64,000 nucleotides of DNA from Antedon mediterranea (Eukaryota; Echinodermata; Crinoidea; Comatulida; Antedonidae), in contig NC_092677.1 of assembly GCF_964355755.1 (NCBI RefSeq), forward strand, positions 27,188,101-27,252,100, read 5' to 3'. Shown here piece by piece: positions 48,809 through 59,777 of this stretch; positions within the stretch are counted from its first letter, which is position 1, and every line of letters begins with the position of its first letter. The notes under the pieces were generated by a model. That model worked only from the letters and a program-made list of their open reading frames with translations. It was not told the DNA's origin and searched no databases. Both the position numbers and the translations under genes were made by a program.

Positions 48809-50706
48809 TTTTACCTTTAATTTGAAATATAAGTTAACAACTTGTTCATATTGTGCCTTACATTAATTGCATAAAAAGCATGAATTTGTGATTTTTATTT
48901 GCAGTTATTGCTAGGCCTCCGTTTTCATGGATCACCAGGCATCGAGATGACTGGGCAAATATGAAAATTAATAATTTATTATTTACAAAATTCGTGGCGG
49001 TTCGGAAGATTTTATGTTTTCCCCGGAAAATTTTATGTTTTCCCCGGAAAATTCAATGTTGTGAAAAAAATAATTGAGCGTCATACTATGGTACGCCAAA
49101 TACGCCTGATTTATTAATTACGTTTTTACAACAATTTAAACATTTTCTAAATAATATTTAATGATTTTTATAGTATTTTCTGTATTATACGTTTATACCT
49201 TTATGACAAAGGCAGAATAGGCTTCTAGATAATACACTGTCAATTATAAACACTATGATGTAACATTACATCACACACCTTTGCCATATTTGTTGAATAT
49301 GTTTTTATTTCACTACAGTTAGTTGTGCCAAACAACAATCGGACAACAGCGGGAGAATTGAATAACAAATAACAGGAGCTGGCATAAATAAGTCTAGCCT
49401 AGATTTCCCAAATAATGAATACGTTGTTTTATACACAAAATACAAAAAGGTGTGTGTTAGGTAGTTATATTATTAGTAGAGTAGGCCTACCCTAGGGCCT
49501 AACTAGCTAGGCTACCCAGCTAGCTAGCTAGAGGGCCAGGCCGATAGCGATCATTTATTTATTACGGTAGTAATAAATGATGAGTAGGATATCTATGTTA
49601 TGCGCGATTTGAACGATTTGCGCAATTTGAAATTGCGCAAAAAAAATCCTTGCGCAATTTGAATTGAAACATGTGTTTCAAATTGCGCAAGCAACGTATT
49701 AAATTGCGCAAGTAATCTGCAAATTGCGCAAGTAATCTGCAAATTGCGCAAGGTTTTTCGACAGATTGTGAAATCATGCACACCCATATTTTTATAGTAA
49801 TTTCTAAGAATGATTCAAAATTAAAGATAAATATCGCATTTCCTTATTTTAGTAGTGCAAATATTGTTATAAGTTAGCATACCGTCGAAGAACCGACGAA
49901 GGAAAACGAAGCGGTGGTGTTCCACCAGGCGGGCGCGGCGCGGGAGGCCGGCTATACTACTCTAGCCTAGCTAGGGTCTGGACTACTGATACTGACTAGG
50001 TTACATGGCCTAGCTTAAACTAATATTAAAAACTTAATTTTTACATTTATTTTGATTTATTTCAAGTTACAGTGATAATATTATTTAATTGTAATAATAA
50101 ATGTTATGTATTTATTATACACATGTTATCTTCGCAGCGCATTTATTATGTTTTATTTTGAGTTATTTAGTTTCCAATAAATTATTATAATACCGATTGT
50201 CTGGTAGAATTTTGTTGCGCAATTTGAAAATTTGCAGTTCGTTTTCAAATTGCGCAAAGGTGTCATATTGCGCAAGAACTATCTTGCGCAATTTACAAAT
50301 TGTGCAGCGCAATTTAAAATTGCGCAAAGATTTTCTTGCGCAATTTGAAATTGCGCAAGTTGATTGCGCAATTTGAAATTGCGCAAAAAAATCCTTGCGC
50401 AATTTTAAATTGCGCAAGAATTCTTTGCGCAATTTGAAATTGCGCAAGGATTTTTTTGCGCAATTTCAAATTGCGCAAATCGTTCAAATCGCGCATAACA
50501 TCTATACTAAGCTAGCTTGTGGTCTTTCTAGGCCTAGGTTAGGTCATGCCAGAGGATGCTGGTTATGCCATTTAGTAGGCCTACTATAACCGCAACATAT
50601 TTATCTATCATAATAAAAGTATTGTCATTGTGTCAAAAGAGTGCAAACTCGGGCGTATACATAACATATTACATACATTTTATATTATATATTTTATTCT
50701 TTATAG
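48809..50706. promoter_or_regulatory. Head-to-head spacer between AFG3L2 and the PROSER3-like gene
   Basis: Should contain the AFG3L2 promoter and the promoter plus first exon of the gene starting near 50707. I could not identify that exon. Contents seen: TAGGCCTA clusters (49480-49540), a CG-rich patch (49890-49960, GGCGGGCGCGGCGCGGGAGG) that may be promoter, and the fold-back element at 49597-50499. Confidence 0.35.
49597..50499. mobile_element. 903-bp fold-back element built of TTGCGCAATTT units, 6-bp target duplication
   Basis: Ends GTTATGCGCGATTTGAACG and its reverse complement are flanked on both sides by ATCTAT (49591-49596 and 50500-50505). Both termini are packed with TTGCGCAATTTGAAATTGC palindromes in alternating orientation (about 49617-49755 and 50213-50485). 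The middle (about 49760-50210) is unique, AT-rich, with one CG-rich patch. ORFs over the repeats are artefacts. Confidence 0.85.
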
Positions 50707-53700
50707 GAACGACCCATTTGCTGAAACAGTATTGCCTTCGTCGCACTATCATCCAACTACTCAAAATGTCCTAACAACAAAGGAGAAAGAAACAAAAATT
50801 AAATCACATCTAGCGGAACAGTCCAAGCAGAAGAAAACGACAAAAGAATCCAAGAAAGTCAGTCCAAAAGAAAAAACATTCCTTGACAAAGGTCATGCAT
50901 ATATCACTCGAGAACTGCCGACTCATGACACGCCCTCACCTGGTAATAATTCATCTAAGTTTGAAGAATCGTGGCCAAGCAGCGAACTTCCATCAACTTT
51001 AGACAGCCCAGAAGTAACTACAGGTTTAGCAAAATATCAACCACTTTCCAACCAAGAATTACCATTGGACTTTTCTGCCAGACCATTTATCTCGGAACAA
51101 GTAAGGCACTATATATGTTTGTAGACCAGAAAAATGAACTAACTTTAGTTTCAATCTCAAATTCTTAAATTTAACTAGTGTAATATTTGACATCTCTGAT
51201 ATATCTGATATTTTTTTTTTCTGTATTTTTGTGAAACAGAGCAGTATGAATGGTCAGCCATCGTGGAAGCAATCCAAGTCCAGCAACTTGTTTGACGGTT
51301 CAGATAAGAAGAAACCAACTATCGCAAGGTATCATTTGTTTTTTTTTTCTTAAAATTCATTCTTTGTACTTAACTTACTACCAAACTAAATAACTATGAA
51401 AATGTTTTTATTTATTTGTCCTTGATGCCACCCCAATGGACGTACCACCTTCTTTGTATTTAAAATTCAATGTTTGTACTTACTGTAAAACTGTAAACAA
51501 TTATTTATTTTCTTTGATAGCATTTCTGTTATTCATTTTACCTCATCCTTTATTAAATAAGCCTTTGATAATTATAGTAATTTGGAAACAAGTAATTGAA
51601 GTCATTTGAAAGTATTTTTAAAATCGTTGGATTTAAATCAGTATATTACAAACATTTCTATGTGTTAGGTATATAGATCGGTTTAGATATGCTGAACCAC
51701 GCAGCCGTCAAGAGAGGCAAAGAGAGAAGACAAGTCAAGACTTCTGGTGGCTTCACCACGATGATTCAACATCATTCCAGACATCCACCCCAACTGATGA
51801 GGACTCAAGTAGAGGTAGGAGAATTCCTGCAAAAGCTAGGCCTTCAGATTCCTCAATGAAAGGGAGCAGGACATCTGGTTCTATGGATGCATACATGACA
51901 CCCGGGGGTCCGTATGAGGTAGGTAGTTTTTATTTTTATGAGGCTTAGAATGAGGTAGCCACATTTTTAAGACACTGTTATTTTTACTCTTTTCACACTT
52001 TAATTTCCAGAGTGATTCAAGTTCATTTCTTGCGCCACATTCTACTGATAGACATACTGCAGATATACAACATAGAGCAAATGCCCTCATTGAAAGAAGG
52101 TTGGTATCTCTGATTTTAAGTTCTCTGGTATTCACCATTCACATTTAGGCTTAAAATTTAAAAAAATCTTGTATCTAAGTGAATACAATTCAAGGGAACT
52201 ACTTAAATATTTATTGAGTTAAGTGTGTCTGCTTTGTAAAGTTTTCATTACCTCTGGTTTTTTTTCTTCTGTAGTGAAACAACTTTTTCTGATGAAAGCA
52301 TCGTAAAATGTGATCCCAGAAATCTGTTTGCTCCTTCTTCTACTCAGTCACAGCATCCATTTTCATCCCTTCACATTGTACCACCCGAGTACAACAACAG
52401 TAAGTCATAGATTCTACCATTTTACTGTCAGGTATATACTCTGCTCTGGAATTAAGATCTTATACTTAGTTATTTCCAAAGTAAAAGACATAAACAACAA
52501 AACAATGCAAGAGAACCCGTTCTATGACCACCACCAGGTAGGCTTACTTCATTAAGGCTTCTATGAATGGACGACTGGTTGGGAGCAGGAACGCTAGTAG
52601 ACCAATCCCAGTACCGTTTTTGATTACGATTAATCGGGAAATTACTTTACGATGTAAATTGGCAGGTAACATAAAGTTATCATTTTCAGGTTTTCCTCAA
52701 CTTATCACTAGTTGTAAATAAGAATTGTATAAATTTTATTACATATTCATCGTTAAAAATCTTTTAAGAAATAATAGTGTTTGTTTATCTATAGTGAATC
52801 GTCTCCCAGTTGAACCACACATTCAGAATAATTTTAAAGCGTCAATGAGGAAGTCCACACCAGAAGATGATATTCTGTATCAATGGCGATTAAGACGTAA
52901 GCTGGAGCAGGCCAGAGAGAGGCCAGCAATGTGGAAAGAACCAATATCTGTACCTTCTTCAAGGGTGAATATTCCAGGCCGTACTGTTACTGTAAGAGCT
53001 GACTTATCTTTGCTTACAAACTTTATGATACTGTATTTGTTTTGTTTGAATGTGTGTTATGTAGAATATCACTTCTAATGCTTCCCTTCCCTCTTGGCAT
53101 AGCTTTGCTGTCTTTTAAGCTACACTATCTAACTTTATGTGACAACAAAATGTGATGTGCTATGATATGATGATGTGATATATGGACATGATGATGATAT
53201 CACTACCATATTTGGGCATATCACTACCATATTTGGGCACATCACACTAGTTAGAGTGTAGACAGAGGTTAAGTCATGCTTAATATCAGTAAAATCTTGC
53301 TACTTCAAAAGTGTAGAGAGAGCCTGCTTTTACCCCAGAGTTGCTTTCTGTTATTCTATCCGCAACAACATAGAAGATCCATAAAGTTGAAAGATATAAT
53401 AGATTCCATTGTGGCCACAATTAATAGTAATCTAGTTTATCTGTTTTTATTTCATATCAGGAAACAAGGAAAGATGGAGTAGATTCCAAGTTATCTGAAT
53501 TTAGAGAAAGATTAAGACATCAGGAGCAAGTATCCGGGTTGAGATTATCTTATCCATCAAGAGACCAAACTAGACATACTGGTAATGATCCCATACCACA
53601 AACTATTGCCACCCAGACAAATGGAATGTCTCAAGCCAGGTCAGAATTAAATCAATCACCTGACAGGAATTCAGCACAGTTTTCTGAAAATAATGTTCAA

Positions 53701-54608
53701 ATTGCTGACAAACATGATGTTTTACCTGTCCAGATATCGAGCCCAAAACATAAAGATTATTTACATGGTAAACCAGGTGTTGTACCACATTTGCATATGT
53801 CATGTGATATTATACCATGTCATGATGTCACACATCATGAACATACCAAAGAAACCCATTTAAAACCGCAACCACAAAACCATAAATTAGATGATGCAGA
53901 AACTGACATTAAAGACGGGAGCATTGATACACAGAAAGAAACATACAGTGCAATAGAAAAAGAACAATATAAGACGAGCCATGGAATAGAACGGAATAAA
54001 TCTGTACCATTGCATCAGGACGAAACGGGAATGGAAGATTCCGTTGACCTCTTTGATGACACTATTGTAAGTCAGGCTGAGACACCAGATCACCACATTG
54101 GTGTACCATCTTCTCCAATTACATCTATGATTGGAAAAGTAAGTATGAATTTCTTGGCAGCAGAGCATCTAATAAATGCATAGTGAAAAATAATAATAAC
54201 AAAGAATGCATGTAATGTCCATTAAACAGTGTTTAATATACAATATTATATAACCCCTATATAAATTCCTGTCATTTGATTGGACAATTGTTGGTCACAT
54301 GGTATGCACTATTGAACAAAGATGATTACACTCATAAACATTCATTATTACAGGTAGTAGGTGATCGACTGTTTTCAACACCCAAGCAAAGCGTATCACC
54401 CTGTTCGAGTGTGCACAGTCTACCCAGCATGCATTCTTCCACACAAGACTCTAGGAATGAGGTAGTCAATGGTTCGGTATCCGATGGCAACAGCAGTGGT
54501 GAATTTTCAGACGATGAATTGCTACAAGTACTACGCCAAAAACGAGAAATATTTGATGAAGAATTGAGGGAAATAGATAAAAGGTTAGCAGAGTTTGAAA
54601 ATACATGA
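50707..54608 (+). CDS. Serine-rich protein, candidate PROSER3 ortholog; first exon not found
   Basis: Eight exons in one frame: 50707-51100, 51240-51328, 51669-51918, 52011-52099, 52275-52399, 52795-52991, 53461-54138 and 54354-54608 (TGA). They encode about 690 residues. The first listed exon enters at phase 2, so at least one 5' exon is missing. Mostly low-complexity, rich in Ser, Gln, His and Pro. Conserved-looking islands are NDPFAETVLPSSHYHP near the start, YIDRFRYAEPRSRQERQ then DFWWL, and DDILYQWRLRRKLEQARE. The end, LLQVLRQKREIFDEELREID, is a short coiled coil. The YIxRFR, FWWL and QWRLRRK blocks remind me of PROSER3, a poorly known centrosomal or satellite-type protein; this is from memory and unverified. 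Convergent with RBM42. Confidence 0.75.
53117..53274. mobile_element. MITE of the AGCTCTGTCTACAC family, copy 11
   Basis: Begins AAGCTACACTATCTAACTTT and ends GTGTAGACAGAGGTTAAG, with two CATATTTGGGCA repeats. Inside an intron of the PROSER3-like gene. Confidence 0.8.
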
Positions 54609-55156
54609 CAATTGATTTTGATGCACTTGATTTCAAACTGAAATGAAACACAGGTGTTAATGTGTATGTATTCTCCATTTCAAGTTCAGATTTGTAAAAG
54701 ATGAGGACGTATCAATTTTCCTGGTTGTATATTATAATATTCGGGAACTGTAGCACTGCTTCTCTGCACCACATCAGACTTTAACATACTTTTTAAGTGG
54801 AGTTTCACAGAGAGCACATAAAGTAGAAACACTACACGTTTGTACAATTGTTTATTATATACACTTCTCTTAGCATGTACAGTAAAAAGGAAAACTCTTT
54901 CACCTACAACCAAAGTTATCCAACAACAGGCTTAAAAAGTTAATAAGTTATAGCATTGTTTTTCTAAGATAAACTTACAGATAGCCAGGGATGCAGAGTC
55001 CAACAAAGATATTTATTACTTTTACTAGGAAAACGTTGTTTTCAAATGATGGCAAATTAAAACAGCTATTCTGCTAGTTGTAACATTAGATGCTGTCTGG
55101 CTTTATTTAACTGTCACTTCTGTCCCAATCTCAACTGATAACTTCCAATAGGCTTG
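54609..55156. other. Convergent 3' spacer between the PROSER3-like gene and RBM42
   Basis: Holds the two 3' UTRs. No gene or repeat seen. Confidence 0.5.
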
Positions 55157-58100
55157 TCACCTTAGTCCCAATTTCTGCTTTTCTCTCATTTTCTTTTTTG
55201 AGTTTTCTAAGTTACGTTCCTTCCACATACTTTTCCTCAATTTGATTGGTCGATTACCGACATACTTTCCTGCAAATAAAAAATATCACATTTATGTAAG
55301 TTGTTCTAGAATCTTTGGTATTAACAACATTACTTTGAAAACTAAAGTGATCTAATATGGTGCCTGCATATCAAGCAAAATATTTAAAATCTAACTGAAG
55401 CAACTTTTGTTTCCTTGCCTATGGAGGGCCAAAAGCTCTGTATACGCTATCAATTTAGTTTGACTAAAAAATGTGATGTACACAACAAATATGGTAGTGA
55501 CATGCCCAAATGTGGTAGTGATATGACGTCATGTCCAAATATGGGCACATCACAAGATGATTTATTGGTTACTTACCGTTCATTTCTCTCATGGCTTGAA
55601 CAAAATCATTTGGATCCTTGAAACTTACAAAGCCATAGCCTTTAGTCTTTCCGTTCCTTTTATCTCGTACAACCTAAAATAAGTTAACAAAATAGGTAGC
55701 ATGTACTCGTTCAGTACTGGTCCAAGTATGTATATTATTAATAGGTGTTACTATTCTTACACATTTGAGTGAAAGCAAAATGAACCAACCTTTGCCTTTA
55801 AAAAGGATGGATATCTATTAAACGCCTTCGCCAATGTGTCGTCGTTTACCTCATTTCCAAGATCACCACAAAAAATTCTAAAATCACCTAATAAAAAAAA
55901 AATAATGGAGTAAAATTATTCAAAAATTTAAATATCAATTTTATATGATTATTGGTTTACTGGAAGTTGGGATAGGCCCCTAGCTTGGCCATCACATTCA
56001 GGGGCGGACGCAGGGGGGTTGCCCCAGTTGCCCGGGCAACACCCTTAATTTCATACTAAATGTTTTTTCTGTCACTCTGTGCGATAGTACCATTTCCGGC
56101 CATCTAGGGGTGTAATTTAACAAAATTCGCAAAAACTCGTTATCTACGGTCCTGGACTCGTGGGCAACCCCCTTAAAATAGTTTTGCGACCGCCCCTGAC
56201 ATTGCACACCATTCTGAATAGTGTAATGTTCTGTGCTGTGAGGAGCGGATCCAAGATTTCATCATGAGGAAATTTCCTGAATGATCTAAATCAAAACGAT
56301 ACTGGGTTTGGTCTACTAGTGTTCCTGCTCACAAAAGTCACCCATTCATAGAAGAACTGATGAAGTTCAGCAATCAGATTTTTCAAAAAAGTACATTTCA
56401 TTTTAGTTGTCAAAATGGGGAGCACACGCTCAAAGTGCAACCCCATTGGTGGTAGTTGTACACATATTTATATATGTACATAAGACCAATGTCTTGTTGT
56501 CATGGCATTATTATTTTGATACTTCAAGTAATGATGATGTTTCTAAAAAGCAATACTAACTTGAATCCCACTCTTGTAGACTTTCGTCCTCCCAGTTCTG
56601 GCCTGCTGCTGTACGGACAAACTTCTTTTTCTTTGCCTTCCTTGATGGTGCGGCTGCTTCTTGTGTTGATGGTTGTTGCATGTGGTGTTGGTGCATTTGT
56701 TGTTGCATCATGGCTTGCTGAAACATGATGGAAGTATTCACTGGTGGTTGTGGTTGGGGTTGTGTAGGTTGTGGTGGCCCTGCAGAAAAAAAATATCATG
56801 TCATGGTATGTTCATGCAAGGACGATCAATCGATTTAATGAAGAAGGTATCCAACAGATGAAAGAGGGGGAGGGGGTGAAACAGCTTCTATTCTGGTTAC
56901 CATTTATCTTATTGTAAATGTATGCTTGTTTTTTTTTCTTGAATGCTTGTTTCAAATAAATGTGGAGCTAGGCGATCTAGAGTTTTTACATTTTATTACA
57001 TTATAGATTTTATGAAACCCATTCATGTAAAAAAATTTAGAACAACATGTTTAATGCATTTATAGCAAATTTTCACCATACCTGTTGTCTTCTCGGCTAC
57101 AGAGGGCGTCTCTTTATTTTTCTCCTCCTTCTTATCGGCTGTGTTAAACTTGACTGGTTTTGCAGAGTACACCGTCGGTGCGGCAGATATGGTCTTAGGC
57201 TTCATGTGCATTGGCATCCGTCCAACTCCTGGCGGCATCAAATGTGGCGCTGGGCCACGATGCAGTTGATGAGGAATGAAATTCACTGAAATTTAAACAT
57301 TATTATTTCAAATGAATTGAATATATTTATTGAAATATTATAAAACTCAGTCATGAATGAATTTCTCCCATCTTCCGTGTGTTTAAAGCCCTGTCTACAC
57401 TAGTTTGACAAAAAAATGTGTGATGTGCCCAAATATGGTAGTGACATTACATCATCATGTCCATATATGGGCACATCACATTTTTTGTCATAAGATTGGA
57501 TAGTGTAAACAGAGCTTTATTGTGTTATTTTGTTTCATGAGGAATATCTGCAATTACCACTGTACATTGTGAACAATATTAACAAAATGAATCTTACTTT
57601 GTCTTGGACCTGAGGCAACACCAGGTGGTCCTCCCATCCTCATTCCAGGTGGTCCTCCCATTCTCATTCCAGGTGGTCCACCCATTCTCATACCAGGTGG
57701 CCCACCCATTCTTACACCAGGTGGGCCAGACATGCGGGGAATTTGTCGTGGTTGGAATCCGGTAGGAACCGGAAAGCTGTCCGGTTGACCTGTGTTATGA
57801 TTACTAGCTGGAGTCGGTGAAAATCCAGGGAAAGGAGGTTGTAGGCAACCATCCTGATGCTGGTTGTTAGCTACTACGCCATCATCAACAGACTCTTGAT
57901 CTAGCTCTTCTTCAAACCTAAAAGATACAAGCGTTTTATTTAGTACAAATTTGTTGCAAAGCCAAAATGACCCAAAAAAATGGAAACCATGATGATGGGC
58001 CAAAGGACCGACACTAGTAAATTATTATTAAAAAAACAATACATTTAACTAATTTAATCATCGGATATCCCAATTGTACTCAATTTAAAATCTCTCAATT

Positions 58101-58403
58101 CTCCGGCCACTCTACCTACTGTATGTAGATACTAGGCCTGGTAGGCGCCGACATCATTGGCATAGCACAGGCTATGAACGCTGGGCGAGTACCTATTTAT
58201 GAGGGGACAAAAGGGTTCATAAGAAGGCCTACTAGTACTAGGCCTAGCATTCAGCTTATTAATTATTTATCATATAGGCCTAGGCCATACCTAGATGCCA
58301 AACTTTAAAAAAATGGGTACCTGTTCATCTCCTCCTCCATTTCTTTCATCTTGTCCATCGCAAACATTTGATTTTGGCCCGTGTCACAGTAGTTATTGTC
58401 CAT
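55157..58403 (-). CDS. RBM42: RNA-binding protein 42
   Basis: Complete, 7 exons on the minus strand: 58321-58403 (ATG), 57598-57917, 57082-57285, 56561-56779, 55790-55887, 55577-55673 and 55157-55269 (TGA), 377 aa against about 480 in human. The N-terminus has KEMEEEMNRFEEEL, as in the family. A Pro/Gly-rich middle includes four 8-residue GGPPGMRM repeats and a Met/Gln/His-rich run. Next comes the invariant KFVRTAAGQNWED, then one RRM (about 277-354) with RNP2 IFCGDL (280-285) and RNP1 KGYGFVSF (319-326). The tail WKERNLENSKKK, ending KLGLR, matches the family end. RBM42 binds RNA and works with hnRNP K and in splicing in vertebrates. The shorter length reflects a reduced low-complexity middle. 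A reverse AATAAA at 55102-55107 could be its poly(A) signal. Confidence 0.95.
55433..55555. mobile_element. MITE of the AGCTCTGTCTACAC family, copy 12, right end lost
   Basis: Starts AAAGCTCTGTATACGCTATC and stops after CAAATATGGGCACATCACA, 20 bases before an RBM42 exon. Confidence 0.75.
55999..56198. mobile_element. hAT-like MITE, 200 bp
   Basis: The ends CAGGGGCGGACGCAGG and TTTTGCGACCGCCCCTG are imperfect inverted repeats of the CAGGGGCGG type common in hAT elements. Inside, GGGGTTGCC and GGCAACCCCC also pair. ACATT lies immediately outside both ends, so an imperfect target duplication is likely. The segment TACCATTTCCGGCCATCTAG recurs at 32851 in the composite element. Confidence 0.7.
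57385..57522. mobile_element. MITE of the AGCTCTGTCTACAC family, copy 13
   Basis: Starts TTTAAAGCCCTGTCTACACT and ends GGATAGTGTAAACAGAGCTTTA. In an RBM42 intron. Confidence 0.8.
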
Positions 58404-59777
58404 GTTGATATAGTTTTACAAACGCAGGCCTAACGTCGATGTGTGTGGTGTCGTGTGTGATCTGAGTGAGAGATCCTATGGAAAAATATCGCGTCTCGCC
58501 GGCTGATCAATGATGCATCGCAAAGGCGTCTTGTAGAACTATAGAGGGAGACAAACCAAATTCTCTTTCTCTCCTCTCACAAGGCCCTTTCCCCCCTCCC
58601 CCTCCTTTGTTGTGTACATAATTAAAAACTAAAAACACAAAGAAACAAAACTGCCTCATAAGTCTACTTTAATGTTTATATAAATAGAAAAGTACAGTAC
58701 ATAAAAAAGTAGTTGCACATTACCCATAATATTGATACTTAACCTACTGTCGTGCGTCTATGGAATGATTTCAGAATTTAAAGGCATTTGCACATTCATT
58801 TGTAACCTCTTTCACATTCAACATTCAAGTTAATGTATAACTATTTTTAGTATTGTATCAAATACAGACATTTTTGTTTAGATAGTCCAGATAAATAAAA
58901 TGAGAAGTAAATAAAAAAAGAGGTATTTTTGGTAAACATTTTTATAAAATATCTATATAGTTTATCAAAAACATTGCATTAAAATATATTGATATATCTA
59001 ACAGAAAATACTTGTATTCACCTATATATGAACAATTTCATAATTGTTTACTAAATTAAATATAAACACAATAATATCTAGTATTACTTTATACAAATTG
59101 TAAAACCATAACCTTATTAGTTCATGGAGTTTTAAATATTTCTAAAATATTATATCTCCATTTTGGATACACACAATACACTGTAAACCTACCCTATTAT
59201 GATTAGTCTTGCTAATCACTAATACCTTTTAAATTTGGTTTCTTTATAAATGTTATAGTTTGCCAAATATTATATACCATGTATTATCTTTACCATCTTT
59301 TAAAATATAAATTATAATTTCAAGGTGTTAACTATTGAATATGCAAATATCATTTCAAATTATCCTAAAATTAAAAGGTTTTATAACAAATTAATATATT
59401 ATTATTATATTACATATTAATATAATAAATCATATTGATTTTAATATTATTTAAAAATAGGAAAATAATTAAATTACTAGTAAAAACCTCCAAAATGTTA
59501 GATGCATATGTTTAGAGGAGGTGATGTTGTTGATTAGAGCATGGAGAAATAAGTTGGGTAACTAACTTATTTCTTCATGTTCAGAGCGACATAGATTTTG
59601 CATTTTGTAAATTGCATAGGAGGTTCATAACCTAGCCCTTTGAGGTGGCCTAACCTAGCCTAACCTAGCCCTTTGAGGTGGCCACTCTGTTCTAGTTACT
59701 TGTTTACTCAAGTCATGAAAGATTCTATGAGGAGGCTACTCGGTTCCAGTTTCATGTTACTCAATTCATGAAAGATT
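58404..59777. other. Spacer between RBM42 start and the SRCR receptor stop
   Basis: Includes the RBM42 promoter side (to about 58600, with a CTCTTTCTCTCCTCTC pyrimidine run) and a long AT-rich stretch likely to contain the receptor 3' UTR. A short repeat, CCTAACCTAG with CCTTTGAGGTGGCC, occurs twice at 59630-59690. No protein gene seen. Confidence 0.45.
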
